From the NCBI GenBank assembly GCA_040880585.1, contig JBBDID010000046.1, positions 1-64,000 on the forward strand: a DNA stretch of 64,000 bases, read 5' to 3'. The stretch is from Paracrocinitomix sp040880585 (GTDB lineage: Bacteria > Bacteroidota > Bacteroidia > Flavobacteriales_D > Crocinitomicaceae). Below are positions 1 through 8,433 of this stretch, piece by piece. The notes below the pieces were generated by a model that saw only the letters and a program-made list of their open reading frames with translations, ran no database searches and had not been told where the DNA came from. Numbering within the stretch: position 1 is the first letter of the stretch; every line of letters starts with the position of its first letter. A program made the translations under genes and the position numbers.

Positions 1-30
1 TATAAACATATTTAACTGAATAATAACTTG

Positions 31-255
31 TTAAATAGTTTTTAAGGATCGACTATATAATGCTTTTTTAGACAACCTCAGAATTACTGTATCATAATCT
101 GTATAAAGAATATAACATTCAATATCTTCTATTTTATCGCCTGATAACTCATCTCTGGCATGAACTACTACCTCAGTCCAACGCTTGTGGTTTTCTTTTT
201 TACAGGAAAAAAAGCTCAGAATTAAAAATAATATGAAGGTGCTCTTAATATTCAC
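31..255 (-). pseudogene. Truncated copy of the array lipoprotein
   Basis: The first 55 codons match the N-terminus of the intact lipoprotein gene that ends at 364, including the lipobox region FFSCKKEN and the stretch ending ILYTDYD. The reading then breaks into 19 unrelated codons and stops. The start codon is GTG, as in the intact copy. The intact paralogue is 216 residues, so about three quarters of the gene is missing. This looks like the product of a duplication or unequal crossover that joined a second copy to unrelated DNA. A short lipid-anchored peptide could still be made, but a pseudogene is the simpler reading. Confidence 0.7.
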
Positions 256-480
256 TATTGTACTATGAGTTTTTTAGTGTAGGAAGACTCTTTACCTACA
301 ATTTTTATAATATAGACGCCTTTTTTAAGTGGAAGGTTGAGATATACATAGGCAGTTCCTCATTTAATACAGTATCTCATAAGTAACTTTGTCACCTTCT
401 TGCAAGTGAAGCGTATCGTAAAAAATTTCAGTGACACTGTTCTTTGTAACATGCCATTCAAATGCATATCTTCCCGTAGG
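91..480. repeat. Direct repeat, copy A (offset 759 bp)
   Basis: This stretch recurs almost unchanged at 850-1239. It covers the 5' end of a lipoprotein gene, the spacer holding a sorting-domain tail, and the 3' end of the next lipoprotein gene. Only scattered mismatches are seen, and the copies diverge after about 480 and 1239. The near identity indicates a recent tandem duplication. Confidence 0.85.
255..359 (-). pseudogene. T9SS type A sorting-domain tail (34 codons)
   Basis: Read on the minus strand from 359, the spacer encodes 34 residues that include LPLKKGVYIIKIVG and YTKKLIVQ before a TAG stop. This is the ending of a type IX secretion C-terminal sorting domain (the usual form is LxxGxYxxxI...KKLxVQ). 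No start codon or cargo domain precedes it, so only the tail survives. Its stop codon overlaps the GTG start of the downstream lipoprotein copy (TAGTG). An identical tail lies at 1014-1118. Confidence 0.65.
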
Positions 481-1014
481 TATATTAACAAAAGGACTTG
501 TGTCATCATAGCACCCATAGATAGGGTTCGGATCATCAGGATATGCATTGTAAGATGGTACATCAATATTAGGCCGGTAAACCACTATTTTGTCACTATC
601 ATTAAAGCAGTTCGTATTGGTTATTTTCATTCTTAACTCTGCTTTTGGTACAAAATTAAAAGTGAAATTATGATTTTCACCCTTAACGAGATCAATATAA
701 CTAGAGAAATCAATTGGATAATACGCGGCAGGATCGAAAGAGGATTCCAACCTGTAGTGGACCCCTTTTTTACCTTTGAATCCAAATTCGTACACTCCAT
801 TTACCGTAAAACCATGGTCAACAACCACTGTCTCGCCGAATAATGATGCATCATAATCTGTATAAAGAATATAACATTCAATATCTTCTATTTTATCTCC
901 TGATAACTCATCTCTGGCATGAACTACTACCTCAGTCCAACGCTTGTGGTTTTCTTTTTTACAGGAAAAAAAGCTCAGAATTAAAAATAATATGAAGGTG
1001 CTCTTAATATTCAC
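364..1014 (-). CDS. Putative lipoprotein, array member 1
   Basis: Predicted lipid-anchored envelope protein of 216 residues. It has a basic N-terminus, a hydrophobic stretch and a lipobox-like FFSC followed by KK, so Cys18 would be lipidated by signal peptidase II processing. The mature part is beta-rich with no catalytic motif seen. The region KWTEVVVHARDELSGDKIED recalls carboxypeptidase-regulatory-like beta-sandwich domains, but this is only a resemblance. The start is GTG; no in-frame ATG lies upstream before a stop, and the signal sequence begins here. Its last 70 residues are almost identical to those of the neighbour at 1123-1788, which points to gene conversion or duplication. The function is unknown. 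Confidence 0.72.
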   Translation of the reverse strand: MNIKSTFILFLILSFFSCKKENHKRWTEVVVHARDELSGDKIEDIECYILYTDYDASLFGETVVVDHGFTVNGVYEFGFKGKKGVHYRLESSFDPAAYYPIDFSSYIDLVKGENHNFTFNFVPKAELRMKITNTNCFNDSDKIVVYRPNIDVPSYNAYPDDPNPIYGCYDDTSPFVNIPTGRYAFEWHVTKNSVTEIFYDTLHLQEGDKVTYEILY

Positions 1015-1239
1015 TATTGTACTATGAGTTTTTTAGTGTAGGAAGACTCTTTACCTACAATTTTTATAATATAGACGCCTTTTTTAAGTGGAAGGTTGAG
1101 ATATACATAGGCAGTTCCTCATTTAATACAGTATCTCATAAGTAACTTTGTCACCTTCTTGCAAGTGAAGCGTATCGTAAAAAATTTCAGTGACACTGTT
1201 CTTTGTAACGTGCCATTCAAATGCATACCTTCCAGTAGG
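850..1239. repeat. Direct repeat, copy B (offset 759 bp)
   Basis: This is the second copy of the repeat at 91-480. It covers the start of one lipoprotein gene, the 108-bp spacer with the sorting-domain tail, and the end of the next lipoprotein gene. Confidence 0.85.
1014..1118 (-). pseudogene. T9SS type A sorting-domain tail (34 codons)
   Basis: The spacer between two lipoprotein genes encodes the same 34-residue sorting-domain ending as 255-359 (GVYIIKIVG then KKLIVQ, stop TAG). It begins directly after the stop of the upstream lipoprotein gene, so no cargo gene is attached. The stop overlaps the GTG of the downstream gene. It is probably a relic of an exported T9SS protein that once preceded the lipoprotein gene in an operon. 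Confidence 0.65.
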
Positions 1240-1788
1240 AATTGAATTATATGAAGTAGTATTATCAAAGCAGCCATAGTAAGGGTCTGGGTTAGCAGAG
1301 TATCCATTATATGAAGGGACATCAATGTTGGATAAATAAACCACAATTTTATCGCTGTCATTAACACAATTCATGTTGGTTATTTTCATTCTCAATTCAG
1401 CTTCTGGCACCAATTCAAAATCAAATTCATTAACTTCTCCATTGCTCAAATTCATAAAATTAGAAAATTGAACAGTATAATATTTATCAATATCAATGGC
1501 TGCCTCAGCCCAATAGGTTTTGTTCTTTTTGGCTTTAAAACCAAATTCGTAAACGCCGTTTTCAGTGTTGCTAACATCTAATTCTTCCACACCTGAATTT
1601 AATATGCCTCCTTTTTGTGTGTAAACACCGCAGTACACATCTTCAATAGGTTCTCCGGTGATATAATTTTGAGCATTAATCTTAACTACCGTCCAGTGTT
1701 TGCTGTTTGTTTTGTCACATGATCCAAAAAAAAGCAAAAACAAAATATTGATTGTAACTGTCAGTGATTTTAGCTTAATACATTTCAT
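1123..1788 (-). CDS. Putative lipoprotein, array member 2
   Basis: Predicted lipoprotein of 221 residues. The N-terminus has a hydrophobic segment ending LFFGSCDKTN, with the lipid-carrying Cys in GSC. Residues 30-140 are almost identical to array member 3 (1872-2528), while the last 70 residues match array member 1, so the gene is a mosaic of its two neighbours. No enzyme motif is visible. The ATG overlaps the TGA stop of a short sorting-domain tail (ATGA). The role is unknown; a surface or periplasmic accessory to a T9SS-exported protein is a guess from context. Confidence 0.75.
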   Translation of the reverse strand: MKCIKLKSLTVTINILFLLFFGSCDKTNSKHWTVVKINAQNYITGEPIEDVYCGVYTQKGGILNSGVEELDVSNTENGVYEFGFKAKKNKTYWAEAAIDIDKYYTVQFSNFMNLSNGEVNEFDFELVPEAELRMKITNMNCVNDSDKIVVYLSNIDVPSYNGYSANPDPYYGCFDNTTSYNSIPTGRYAFEWHVTKNSVTEIFYDTLHLQEGDKVTYEILY

Positions 1789-1817
1789 TGGATTATTAAT
1801 CTTTTATTTTCAATACT
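1785..1817 (-). pseudogene. Vestigial T9SS tail (about 10 codons)
   Basis: The minus strand upstream of array member 2 reads SIENKRLIIQ and then TGA, with the stop overlapping the ATG of the lipoprotein gene. It matches the end of the better preserved tail at 2525-2608 (RKKLIIQ). Upstream of this the frame no longer resembles a sorting domain, so this copy is the most eroded. Confidence 0.45.
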
Positions 1818-1871
1818 GGTTGAATTATGCTTACAAGCTTAAAAAAAACAGTTAGTTTTATATCGAAGTTC

Positions 1872-2528
1872 TTAATAATCTAGTTCATATACCCGATATT
1901 CCCCCTTTTCTAGTTCAATTGTGTCATAATATGTATTTGTTGTACTATTTTTAGTTACCTGCCATTCAAAGAACCATTTCCCCATAGGAACTTTTCCAAA
2001 AGCTCCTGAACTATCTTCATAACAGCCGTCTATGATGACATCAGTATAACCATTATAACCTGTTTCTGATGTGCGACTAAATATTAATTTATCGTTACTG
2101 TCAAAACAACTTACATTCTTTATATCGAAAGTTAAATAAGCATAAGACACCAGTTCAAACTCAACCTCATTGGTTTCTCCATTACTTAAATTCATGAAAT
2201 TTGAAAATTTTACAGTGTAATATTTATCAATATCAATGGCTGCCTCAGCCCAATAGGTTTTGTTCTTTTTGGCTTTAAAACCAAATTCGTAAACGCCGTT
2301 TTCAGTGTTGCTAACATCTAATTCTTCCACACCTGAATTTAATATGCCTCCTTTTTGTGTGTAAACACCGCAGTACACATCTTCAATAGGTTCTCCGGTG
2401 ATATAATTTTGAGCATTAATCTTAACTACCGTCCAGTGTTTGCTGTTTGTTTTGTCACATGATCCAAAAAAAAGCAAAAACAAAACATTGATTGTAACTG
2501 TCAGTGATTTTAGCTTAATACATCTCAT
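1872..2528 (-). CDS. Putative lipoprotein, array member 3
   Basis: Predicted lipoprotein of 218 residues with signal sequence and lipobox LFFGSCDKTN. The first 140 residues are nearly identical to array member 2; the C-terminal third (from about residue 142) diverges and ends EKGEYRVYELDY. Conserved start, variable end is the pattern along the array. The ATG overlaps the TGA of a T9SS sorting-domain tail (ATGA), which suggests ancestral translational coupling to an exported protein. No recognisable catalytic or binding motif is present. Confidence 0.75.
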   Translation of the reverse strand: MRCIKLKSLTVTINVLFLLFFGSCDKTNSKHWTVVKINAQNYITGEPIEDVYCGVYTQKGGILNSGVEELDVSNTENGVYEFGFKAKKNKTYWAEAAIDIDKYYTVKFSNFMNLSNGETNEVEFELVSYAYLTFDIKNVSCFDSNDKLIFSRTSETGYNGYTDVIIDGCYEDSSGAFGKVPMGKWFFEWQVTKNSTTNTYYDTIELEKGEYRVYELDY

Positions 2529-2608
2529 TGGATTATCAATTTTTTACGTACGATATTGTTTGAATCATTTACCTCTATAATATAAACGCCATCCGGCAGT
2601 GATAAGTT
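2525..2608 (-). pseudogene. T9SS type A sorting-domain tail (27 codons)
   Basis: The minus strand encodes NLSLPDGVYIIEV followed by RKKLIIQ and TGA, a clear type A sorting-domain ending. Its 5' part is missing: at about 2607 the sequence switches to an opposite-strand reading frame with a type B sorting domain, so a rearrangement junction lies there. Confidence 0.65.
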
Positions 2609-2789
2609 GGTTGATTACGGTGAAAAAAACATCAGCCCTGAGCAGCAAGAAATTTATCTGTGGGATGGGAACGGTCTTGATTATGACTTGCCTGTTTCTG
2701 CCGGCGTTTATTTTTATGAGATCATTGTCCGAACTCCGGCTTTTGTGACGCAGAGTTATTCAGGTAGTTTGACGGTGGTGGGGAGGTAA
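2607..2789 (+). pseudogene. T9SS type B (gliding-associated) C-terminal domain remnant
   Basis: The frame encodes 60 residues including LWDGNG, SAGVYFYEI and a final SGSLTVVGR. This is the ending of the gliding-motility-associated (CHU_C, T9SS type B) C-terminal domain, in which WDG, GxYxY and GxxxLxR are typical. The family domain is about 85 residues and normally sits at the end of proteins of many hundreds of residues; here nothing precedes it. The only start is a TTG at the junction with the opposite-strand type A tail. It is a truncated 3' end of a lost large surface protein gene. Confidence 0.65.
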
Positions 2790-2797
2790 AAAAAAAC

Positions 2798-2948
2798 TTG
2801 AACCACATTAGAACATATAGAAATTATCCCGAACACCTATGTGAACTATGTGCCTATGTGGTAAGCAAAAAGAAACAGAACCACATAGGCAGATAGGACA
2901 TATAGAAATTGTCTTAAAAAGCTATGTGAACTATGATTCTATGTGGTG
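2798..2948. repeat. Two tandem palindromic REP-like units
   Basis: Two related units (about 2802-2861 and 2879-2948) each begin with ACCACAT and end with CTATGTGGT, so each folds into an imperfect hairpin. The shared internal text is CATATAGAAATT then CTATGTGAACTATG. They lie in the space between the sorting-domain stub and the end of ftsZ. They look like non-coding, REP-type dispersed elements. Confidence 0.6.
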
Positions 2949-3151
2949 AATGAATAGAAAATGAACTGCCGCGCTTGATTGTTTCCGCGAGCGCTAAAGC
3001 TACTCTGCGGAGGCGCTTGTTTCTTTTATTATTGGTCAATAGCGGAGCCGAAGTGCAACACAAAAAAGTAAGCGTAAAAGAAAAAAAATCTTCAAAAATT
3101 ATTCGATTCTTAATTCAGGGTGTCCCAGTGTCGAAGTCAGGGGAAAAATAT
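2949..3151. other. Non-coding stretch downstream of ftsZ
   Basis: No supported gene is seen. It has a locally GC-richer patch (about 2970-3060) followed by A-rich sequence. No clear hairpin-plus-T terminator for the minus-strand dcw operon is visible here. Confidence 0.5.
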
Positions 3152-4741
3152 CTAATCTACATTGTCGTGCAAAAAGGAATTATTTTGTTTGAGCTCAATT
3201 TTACGTTGCCCCTGCTCATTCTCTTCTCCTTCTGACAAAGTAAATTTACTCATGTTTTCTTCAGAAGAGTGAGGAATATCATCTAACTCCACATTTTTTC
3301 TTTTGTAAGCCGGTTCTTTTTCAAGATCCGTAATTCCTTCTGATGATTTTAGTTTAGAAGTATACGATTGTATTCTCTCCATTCGTTGTTTTGCACGCAT
3401 AGCTTGCTCTTCAGTAGAAAGTACAGGCTTGTCTTTTTGATCACCTTTATTTTTTTGTTCTTCCTCTAATTCATCCGTCAGGTAATGTCGGATCACCTCT
3501 TCTTCTTCTTCCTTAGATTTGTTTTCAGCAGATGCTTCTTCTTTGTTATTTGAAGTGTTATCACCTGTTTTCAACTCCCAATTAATCTCAGTTTGACTTT
3601 GTTCATCTTTATCCTTAACAATCAAGAAAGGTTCGTCTTCTGCCTCTATTTCCTCTTCTTCTTGCTGTTCAAATTTATTTTTCTGAGTAGGTGAATGAAG
3701 GGGTTGAGAGATCATTGTTGGTGTTGCTTCATCTTCTAGGTTAACCCTTTTCTTTTCAGGTTCTTTTTCAAAGCCTGTTATCGGGGTAGATTTAAATCCG
3801 GTTGCAATCACTGTAATACAGATTCCTTCCCCAAGCGTTTCATCATATCCGTGTCCCCAGATTACATCTGCTGTAGCACCGGCTTCATCCTGAATATAAT
3901 CGGTAATATCTCCAATCTCATCCATGAGGATTTCATTTTCACCATAGGTAATATTCAATAGTACATACTTGGCGCCACTGATATCATTATCATTCAACAA
4001 AGGAGAGGAAAGTGCATTCTTAACGGCATCAATTGCCCGATTTTCTCCGCTGGCTTCTGCAGATCCCATAATCGCCACACCAGAATCCTTCATTACTGTG
4101 CTGACATCATTAAAATCGACATTGATCATCCCGGTCACAGATATCACTTCAGCAATTCCTTTAGCGGCGGTAGCCAACACATCATCTGCTTGAGAAAATG
4201 CATTTCCTAAAGAGAGGTTTCCAAACATTTCTCTGAGTCGATCATTATTGATGATCAGTAAAGTGTCTACACTTTTACGCAACTCTTCCAGTCCTTCTTC
4301 TGCCTGTAACTTTCTTTTTTTTCCTTCAAAAGCAAAGGGTACTGTCACAATTCCTACTGTGAGGATATCCATTTCTTTTGCAACCCTTGCAATGACCGGT
4401 GCAGCCCCTGTTCCGGTTCCGCCTCCCAAACCTGCAGTGATAAATACCATTTTGGTGTTTTTTTGCAGGATATCTTTAATGTCATCAATATTTTCAATGG
4501 CCGCATTTTTTCCAATTTCAGGAATTGCTCCTGCGCCCCGACCCTCAGTGAGGCTTTGACCCAATTGAATTTTAATGGGTACCGGCGAAATGTCAAGGGC
4601 TTGTTGATCTGTATTGCAAATCACGAAGTCTACTCCTTTGATGCCTTGATTATACATATGATTCACAGCGTTTCCTCCACCGCCGCCTATTCCAATCACT
4701 TTAATAATTGAGGACTGATCTTTTGGTAAATCGAATTCCAT
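3152..4741 (-). CDS. ftsZ: Cell division protein FtsZ
   Basis: Tubulin-like GTPase that polymerises into the Z ring at midcell. The globular core (residues about 12-320) carries the tubulin signature GGGTGTG at 106-112 and the T7 catalytic loop NVDFNDV at 207-213. A long, acidic, low-complexity linker (about 330-510) follows, and the protein ends with the conserved C-terminal peptide NSFLHDNVD typical of Bacteroidota FtsZ, which contacts FtsA. The length of 529 residues is normal for the phylum. It is the last gene of the dcw operon, separated from ftsA by 180 bp, so it may also have its own promoter. Confidence 0.97.
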   Translation of the reverse strand: MEFDLPKDQSSIIKVIGIGGGGGNAVNHMYNQGIKGVDFVICNTDQQALDISPVPIKIQLGQSLTEGRGAGAIPEIGKNAAIENIDDIKDILQKNTKMVFITAGLGGGTGTGAAPVIARVAKEMDILTVGIVTVPFAFEGKKRKLQAEEGLEELRKSVDTLLIINNDRLREMFGNLSLGNAFSQADDVLATAAKGIAEVISVTGMINVDFNDVSTVMKDSGVAIMGSAEASGENRAIDAVKNALSSPLLNDNDISGAKYVLLNITYGENEILMDEIGDITDYIQDEAGATADVIWGHGYDETLGEGICITVIATGFKSTPITGFEKEPEKKRVNLEDEATPTMISQPLHSPTQKNKFEQQEEEEIEAEDEPFLIVKDKDEQSQTEINWELKTGDNTSNNKEEASAENKSKEEEEEVIRHYLTDELEEEQKNKGDQKDKPVLSTEEQAMRAKQRMERIQSYTSKLKSSEGITDLEKEPAYKRKNVELDDIPHSSEENMSKFTLSEGEENEQGQRKIELKQNNSFLHDNVD

Positions 4742-4921
4742 AATTTTTGTTTTTGTTGTCAGGCAAGGGGGTTTATTCTTTTAAACCTTCGGCCAACCGA
4801 CCTTTACCTTGCAGTAATTTTTTATTCTTTTCATCTTCACTGCCCTTTTTCACCACAATGATCGATATTTAATGTTTTTTTCGCCTATGGAATGGTTTAG
4901 AATCCCACAGATTTATTCATC

Positions 4922-6217
4922 TTAATCTTCTTCTTCAAACCAGGCTCTTCCTTTATTCAAAATCTTATCAAAAAAGCTTCCTTTTCTTTTGGTTGAATGG
5001 TTTTTAGCAGCATTTTCATTTGAAAAAGCCTCTGAATTGCTGTAAGATCTTATAAAACCTTTTAACACCAATCCCACACCGGTTGCATACATTGGACTGG
5101 TAATATTATCTACCATAGTTGAAGGTGCCAGGTGTTCATTAGGATAACCGATTCTTGTATCCATCCCTGTGATGTACTCAAACAACTGTGTAATGTGTTT
5201 CAGTTGAGACCCTCCTCCTGTCACTACGATACCTCCAATCAGGTTTGATTCAAAACCGGAATTTCTGATTTCGTAATGTACGTGTTCAATAATTTCTTCC
5301 ATTCTGGCTTGAATAATATTCGCCAAATTGCGTACTGAAATTTCTTTTGGTTCCCTTCCTCTTAATCGCGGGATACATACCACCTCATTATCATGACATT
5401 CAGATGCCAAAGCAGAGCCGAACTTTACTTTTAACAGTTCAGCCTGTCTTTTCATGATGGTACAACCTTCTTTTATATCTTCAGTAATTACATTTCCTCC
5501 AAAAGGAATCACAGCGGTATGTCGGATAATTCCATCCTGAAAAATTGCAATATCTGTTGTTCCGCCACCAATATCTACCAATACAATGCCGGCTTCTTTT
5601 TCTTCTTCAGAGAGCACTGCTTCAGCAGAAGCCAAAGGTTCCAGTATCATTTCATCTACCTGTATATTGGCTTTATTGACACATTTTTGAATGTTTTTAG
5701 CCGCAGCCAATTGTCCCGTAATGATGTGGAAGTTGGCTTCTAAACGCACACCGGACATTCCAATCGGGTCTTTAATTCCCTGTTCATTATCCACGATATA
5801 CTCTTGCGGCAAAACATGTACAATTTCTTCTCCGGGTTGCATTACCAGCTTGTACATATCTTCAACCAAAGCATCAATGTCTTTTTGTGAGATTTCTGTT
5901 TCCAGATCATTTCTCATGAGCATTCCACGGTGTTGCATACTTGAGATATGCTGTCCGGCGATTCCTACATTGACTTCAGCAATGATCAAATCACCATCTA
6001 CCCGTTCTTGTGCCTCTTCAACTGCTGCTTTGATCGATTGCACGGTTTTTTCAATGTTGGAGACCATTCCCCGGGTCACGCCAACGCTTTCAAACTTACC
6101 CATAGATAAGATCTCTACTTTTCTATGTTCGGTTTGTCTACCGACTATACACGCAATTTTTGTAGTCCCGATATCCAGTCCTACTACAATTTTATTTTTT
6201 TCGTCTTCCTGTGACAT
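4922..6217 (-). CDS. ftsA: Cell division protein FtsA
   Basis: Actin-like ATPase that tethers FtsZ filaments to the membrane and recruits later division proteins. The actin-family phosphate loops are GLDIGTTK (13-20) and DIGGGTTD (215-222), with VVTGGGSQL (331-339) as the adenosine motif. The C-terminus (RAWFEEED) is the usual end of the amphipathic membrane-targeting helix region. Length 431 fits the family. It lies 8 bp downstream of ftsQ in the same operon. Confidence 0.96.
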   Translation of the reverse strand: MSQEDEKNKIVVGLDIGTTKIACIVGRQTEHRKVEILSMGKFESVGVTRGMVSNIEKTVQSIKAAVEEAQERVDGDLIIAEVNVGIAGQHISSMQHRGMLMRNDLETEISQKDIDALVEDMYKLVMQPGEEIVHVLPQEYIVDNEQGIKDPIGMSGVRLEANFHIITGQLAAAKNIQKCVNKANIQVDEMILEPLASAEAVLSEEEKEAGIVLVDIGGGTTDIAIFQDGIIRHTAVIPFGGNVITEDIKEGCTIMKRQAELLKVKFGSALASECHDNEVVCIPRLRGREPKEISVRNLANIIQARMEEIIEHVHYEIRNSGFESNLIGGIVVTGGGSQLKHITQLFEYITGMDTRIGYPNEHLAPSTMVDNITSPMYATGVGLVLKGFIRSYSNSEAFSNENAAKNHSTKRKGSFFDKILNKGRAWFEEED

Positions 6218-6225
6218 AATTCAAT

Positions 6226-7011
6226 TTATCGTTTTGAGCATACTACCTGGCTCTTGTACATAATGTTAATCGTATCGTAATTCTCCCATCCTGCTCTGCT
6301 CATTCCTTCTGTATAGAAATATTCTAACTTTTTAAACTTCCCCGGCACCTGCTCTGCTTTCCCAAATAGTATGCGTTGATCTCCTACGCGCGGAATCAAC
6401 TCAAATTCTTTGTATTCATTAATATGAATATGAGTAATCTGCGCAGTCAGGAACTCATCACAACAAACATAATTTGAAATCTCGTACAAATCATCCAGTA
6501 TCTCAATAGTTTTCAATGAGTCATTGTTGATTATGTGGCTGACAGATTTGGAAAAATCCATTTCATTGATGTTTCCATCAACAGTTAAAACATGCGCCGT
6601 ATAATTAGAAGACAAGGGCATGAGCTTCCCTTCTTTGTCCAGATAGCAACTGCTTCCGTCTTGATTAAAAATCCTTGCAATGGGTTGTCTTAGCTGAATA
6701 TCCAACTGCCATTCACCGCTGAGATACGTATACGCCTCTGCACTTTGAATTTCGGGCATATCGGTAATGTACGTTTCAATATAAGCCAACTCAAGCTGAC
6801 TGTAAGTTTTCTCTTCACCGATCAAATGTTTATCCGATAATCGGCGGATCACATCATCTTTGGTTAAAAACATCATCCCCTCATACATTTCAATGTGAAT
6901 TTCAGGGATCCCCACTATTCTTTTATCCTGAGCCGCTTTCACAAAGCTTAATCCCAGCCAAACTGCTCCTGCAAAGAGTAACCAAAGTATATTTCGGAGC
7001 CAGGGTTTCAT
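6226..7011 (-). CDS. ftsQ: Cell division protein FtsQ/DivIB
   Basis: Bitopic division protein of the FtsQLB complex. One membrane helix lies near the N-terminus (about residues 8-26, WLLFAGAVWLGLSFV), followed by a POTRA-like extracytoplasmic domain and the FtsQ beta domain. Sequence similarity in this family is low, so the call rests on architecture, length (261) and position between murC and ftsA, the canonical place. Its ATG overlaps the end of murC by 4 bp, suggesting translational coupling. Confidence 0.88.
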   Translation of the reverse strand: MKPWLRNILWLLFAGAVWLGLSFVKAAQDKRIVGIPEIHIEMYEGMMFLTKDDVIRRLSDKHLIGEEKTYSQLELAYIETYITDMPEIQSAEAYTYLSGEWQLDIQLRQPIARIFNQDGSSCYLDKEGKLMPLSSNYTAHVLTVDGNINEMDFSKSVSHIINNDSLKTIEILDDLYEISNYVCCDEFLTAQITHIHINEYKEFELIPRVGDQRILFGKAEQVPGKFKKLEYFYTEGMSRAGWENYDTINIMYKSQVVCSKR

Positions 7012-8381
7012 TTGTCAAAGTGGTTTTTTAAAGGTGTTACGATATCGGCGATATCTCCGGCTCCTAGCGTACAAATTATATCAGGCTTCATGCCTTCAAC
7101 ATCCTGAATAATTGTATCAGGTGTGGAAATCATTTTTTCATCCAGACTCACCATATCTAATAGTGTTTCAGAAGTAATTCCTGCAATGGGTTCTTCACGG
7201 GCGGGGTAAATGGGTAGTAAAATAAGGTCATCTGAAAGAGAAAGTGCTTCTGCAAAAGCTTCCATAAAGTCTCGGGTTCGTGAAAACAAATGGGGTTGAA
7301 AAATGGTCGTGATTTTTCTATGGGGATAGAGTTTCTGCACCGATCTTAAAAAAGCTTCAATTTCAGTAGGATGATGTGCATAATCATCAATCAGCACCAA
7401 ATCCTTACGTTTAATTTTAATATCAAATCTTCTTTCTACCCCTTTAAAGGATTTGAATGCGGATCGAATCAAGTGTTCTTCAATCCCAAGCCCAATACAC
7501 AAGGCAAAAACAGCCGTAGCATTTTCTGCATTGTGTTGTCCGGGCAGGCCAAATTCTATGTTGCGATAAATATCTGAGCGGCTCAAAATATCAAAATAAA
7601 AATGTCCGTCTTCATATTTCAAGGCGTGCAAACGCCAGTCAGAATCACCCTCTACACCATAAGTAACAATGCGTAAGTTCGTAGTAAAATTAAAGTTGAT
7701 CCAGTCTATTTTTGAATTAATAACTACGGTGCCATTCGGTTTCATCAGATTTAAAAAATCATTGAATGACGTTAACATTTGCTGGTCATCTCCATAAATA
7801 TCCAAATGATCTGCATCTATAGATGTTAATATGGCGTAATCGGGTTTTAACTGTAGAAAAGAACGATCAAACTCATCCGCCTCTACTACCACTCTTTCTG
7901 ATCCTTCATTAATAATGCAATTCGATTGATAGTTTGATGCAATTCCGCCTACAAAAGCGTTACACTTTTCGGGTGTTTGATTCAATACATGAGCCAGTAT
8001 GGTTGAAGTTGTCGTTTTTCCGTGTGTACCGGCAACGGCAAATGTTTCAAATTGTTCTGAAATAATTCCCAATGCCTTTGCTCGCTTAATGACGTTAAAA
8101 CCATGTTCTTCAAATGCTTTCAATTCTCCCATAGCAGAAGGCACTGCCGGCGTATAAATCACAAGGGTATCCCGGTGAGAAAAGTCATCCAGTACTTTTA
8201 TTCCGCGATCTTCATAATGAATTTCAATCCCTTTTGATTCCAGTTCAGTGGTTAAATGAGTGCGGGTTTTATCATACCCGAAAACTTTCATCCCCTGTGC
8301 CAGAAAGTAACGTGCAAGCGCTGACATTCCGATTCCTCCGACACCGATAAAATAGACGTTATGTATTTGATTAAAATTCAC
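7008..8381 (-). CDS. murC: UDP-N-acetylmuramate--L-alanine ligase MurC
   Basis: Cytoplasmic ATP-dependent ligase adding L-Ala to UDP-MurNAc, the first peptide step of peptidoglycan precursor synthesis. It shows the Rossmann-like UDP-binding GVGGIGMSA (13-21), the ATP loop GTHGKTTT (118-125), the central ligase region with DADHLDIYG, and DDYAHHPTEI in the C-terminal domain. Length 457 is standard. It sits between murG and ftsQ. Confidence 0.97.
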   Translation of the reverse strand: MNFNQIHNVYFIGVGGIGMSALARYFLAQGMKVFGYDKTRTHLTTELESKGIEIHYEDRGIKVLDDFSHRDTLVIYTPAVPSAMGELKAFEEHGFNVIKRAKALGIISEQFETFAVAGTHGKTTTSTILAHVLNQTPEKCNAFVGGIASNYQSNCIINEGSERVVVEADEFDRSFLQLKPDYAILTSIDADHLDIYGDDQQMLTSFNDFLNLMKPNGTVVINSKIDWINFNFTTNLRIVTYGVEGDSDWRLHALKYEDGHFYFDILSRSDIYRNIEFGLPGQHNAENATAVFALCIGLGIEEHLIRSAFKSFKGVERRFDIKIKRKDLVLIDDYAHHPTEIEAFLRSVQKLYPHRKITTIFQPHLFSRTRDFMEAFAEALSLSDDLILLPIYPAREEPIAGITSETLLDMVSLDEKMISTPDTIIQDVEGMKPDIICTLGAGDIADIVTPLKNHFDK

Positions 8382-8433
8382 CTATTCACTTCTTTTCCCT
8401 GTTATCATATTAATGTATTCAATTATATCCATC

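Noticed and set aside
2975..3235. Plus-strand frame of 86 codons downstream of ftsZ
   Set aside because: It overlaps the end of ftsZ on the opposite strand, shows no family similarity, and has biased low-complexity text.
5691..6263. 190-codon plus-strand frame antisense to ftsA
   Set aside because: It is a shadow of the conserved ftsA gene, with Ser/Thr/Ile-rich antisense composition and no own promoter or homology.
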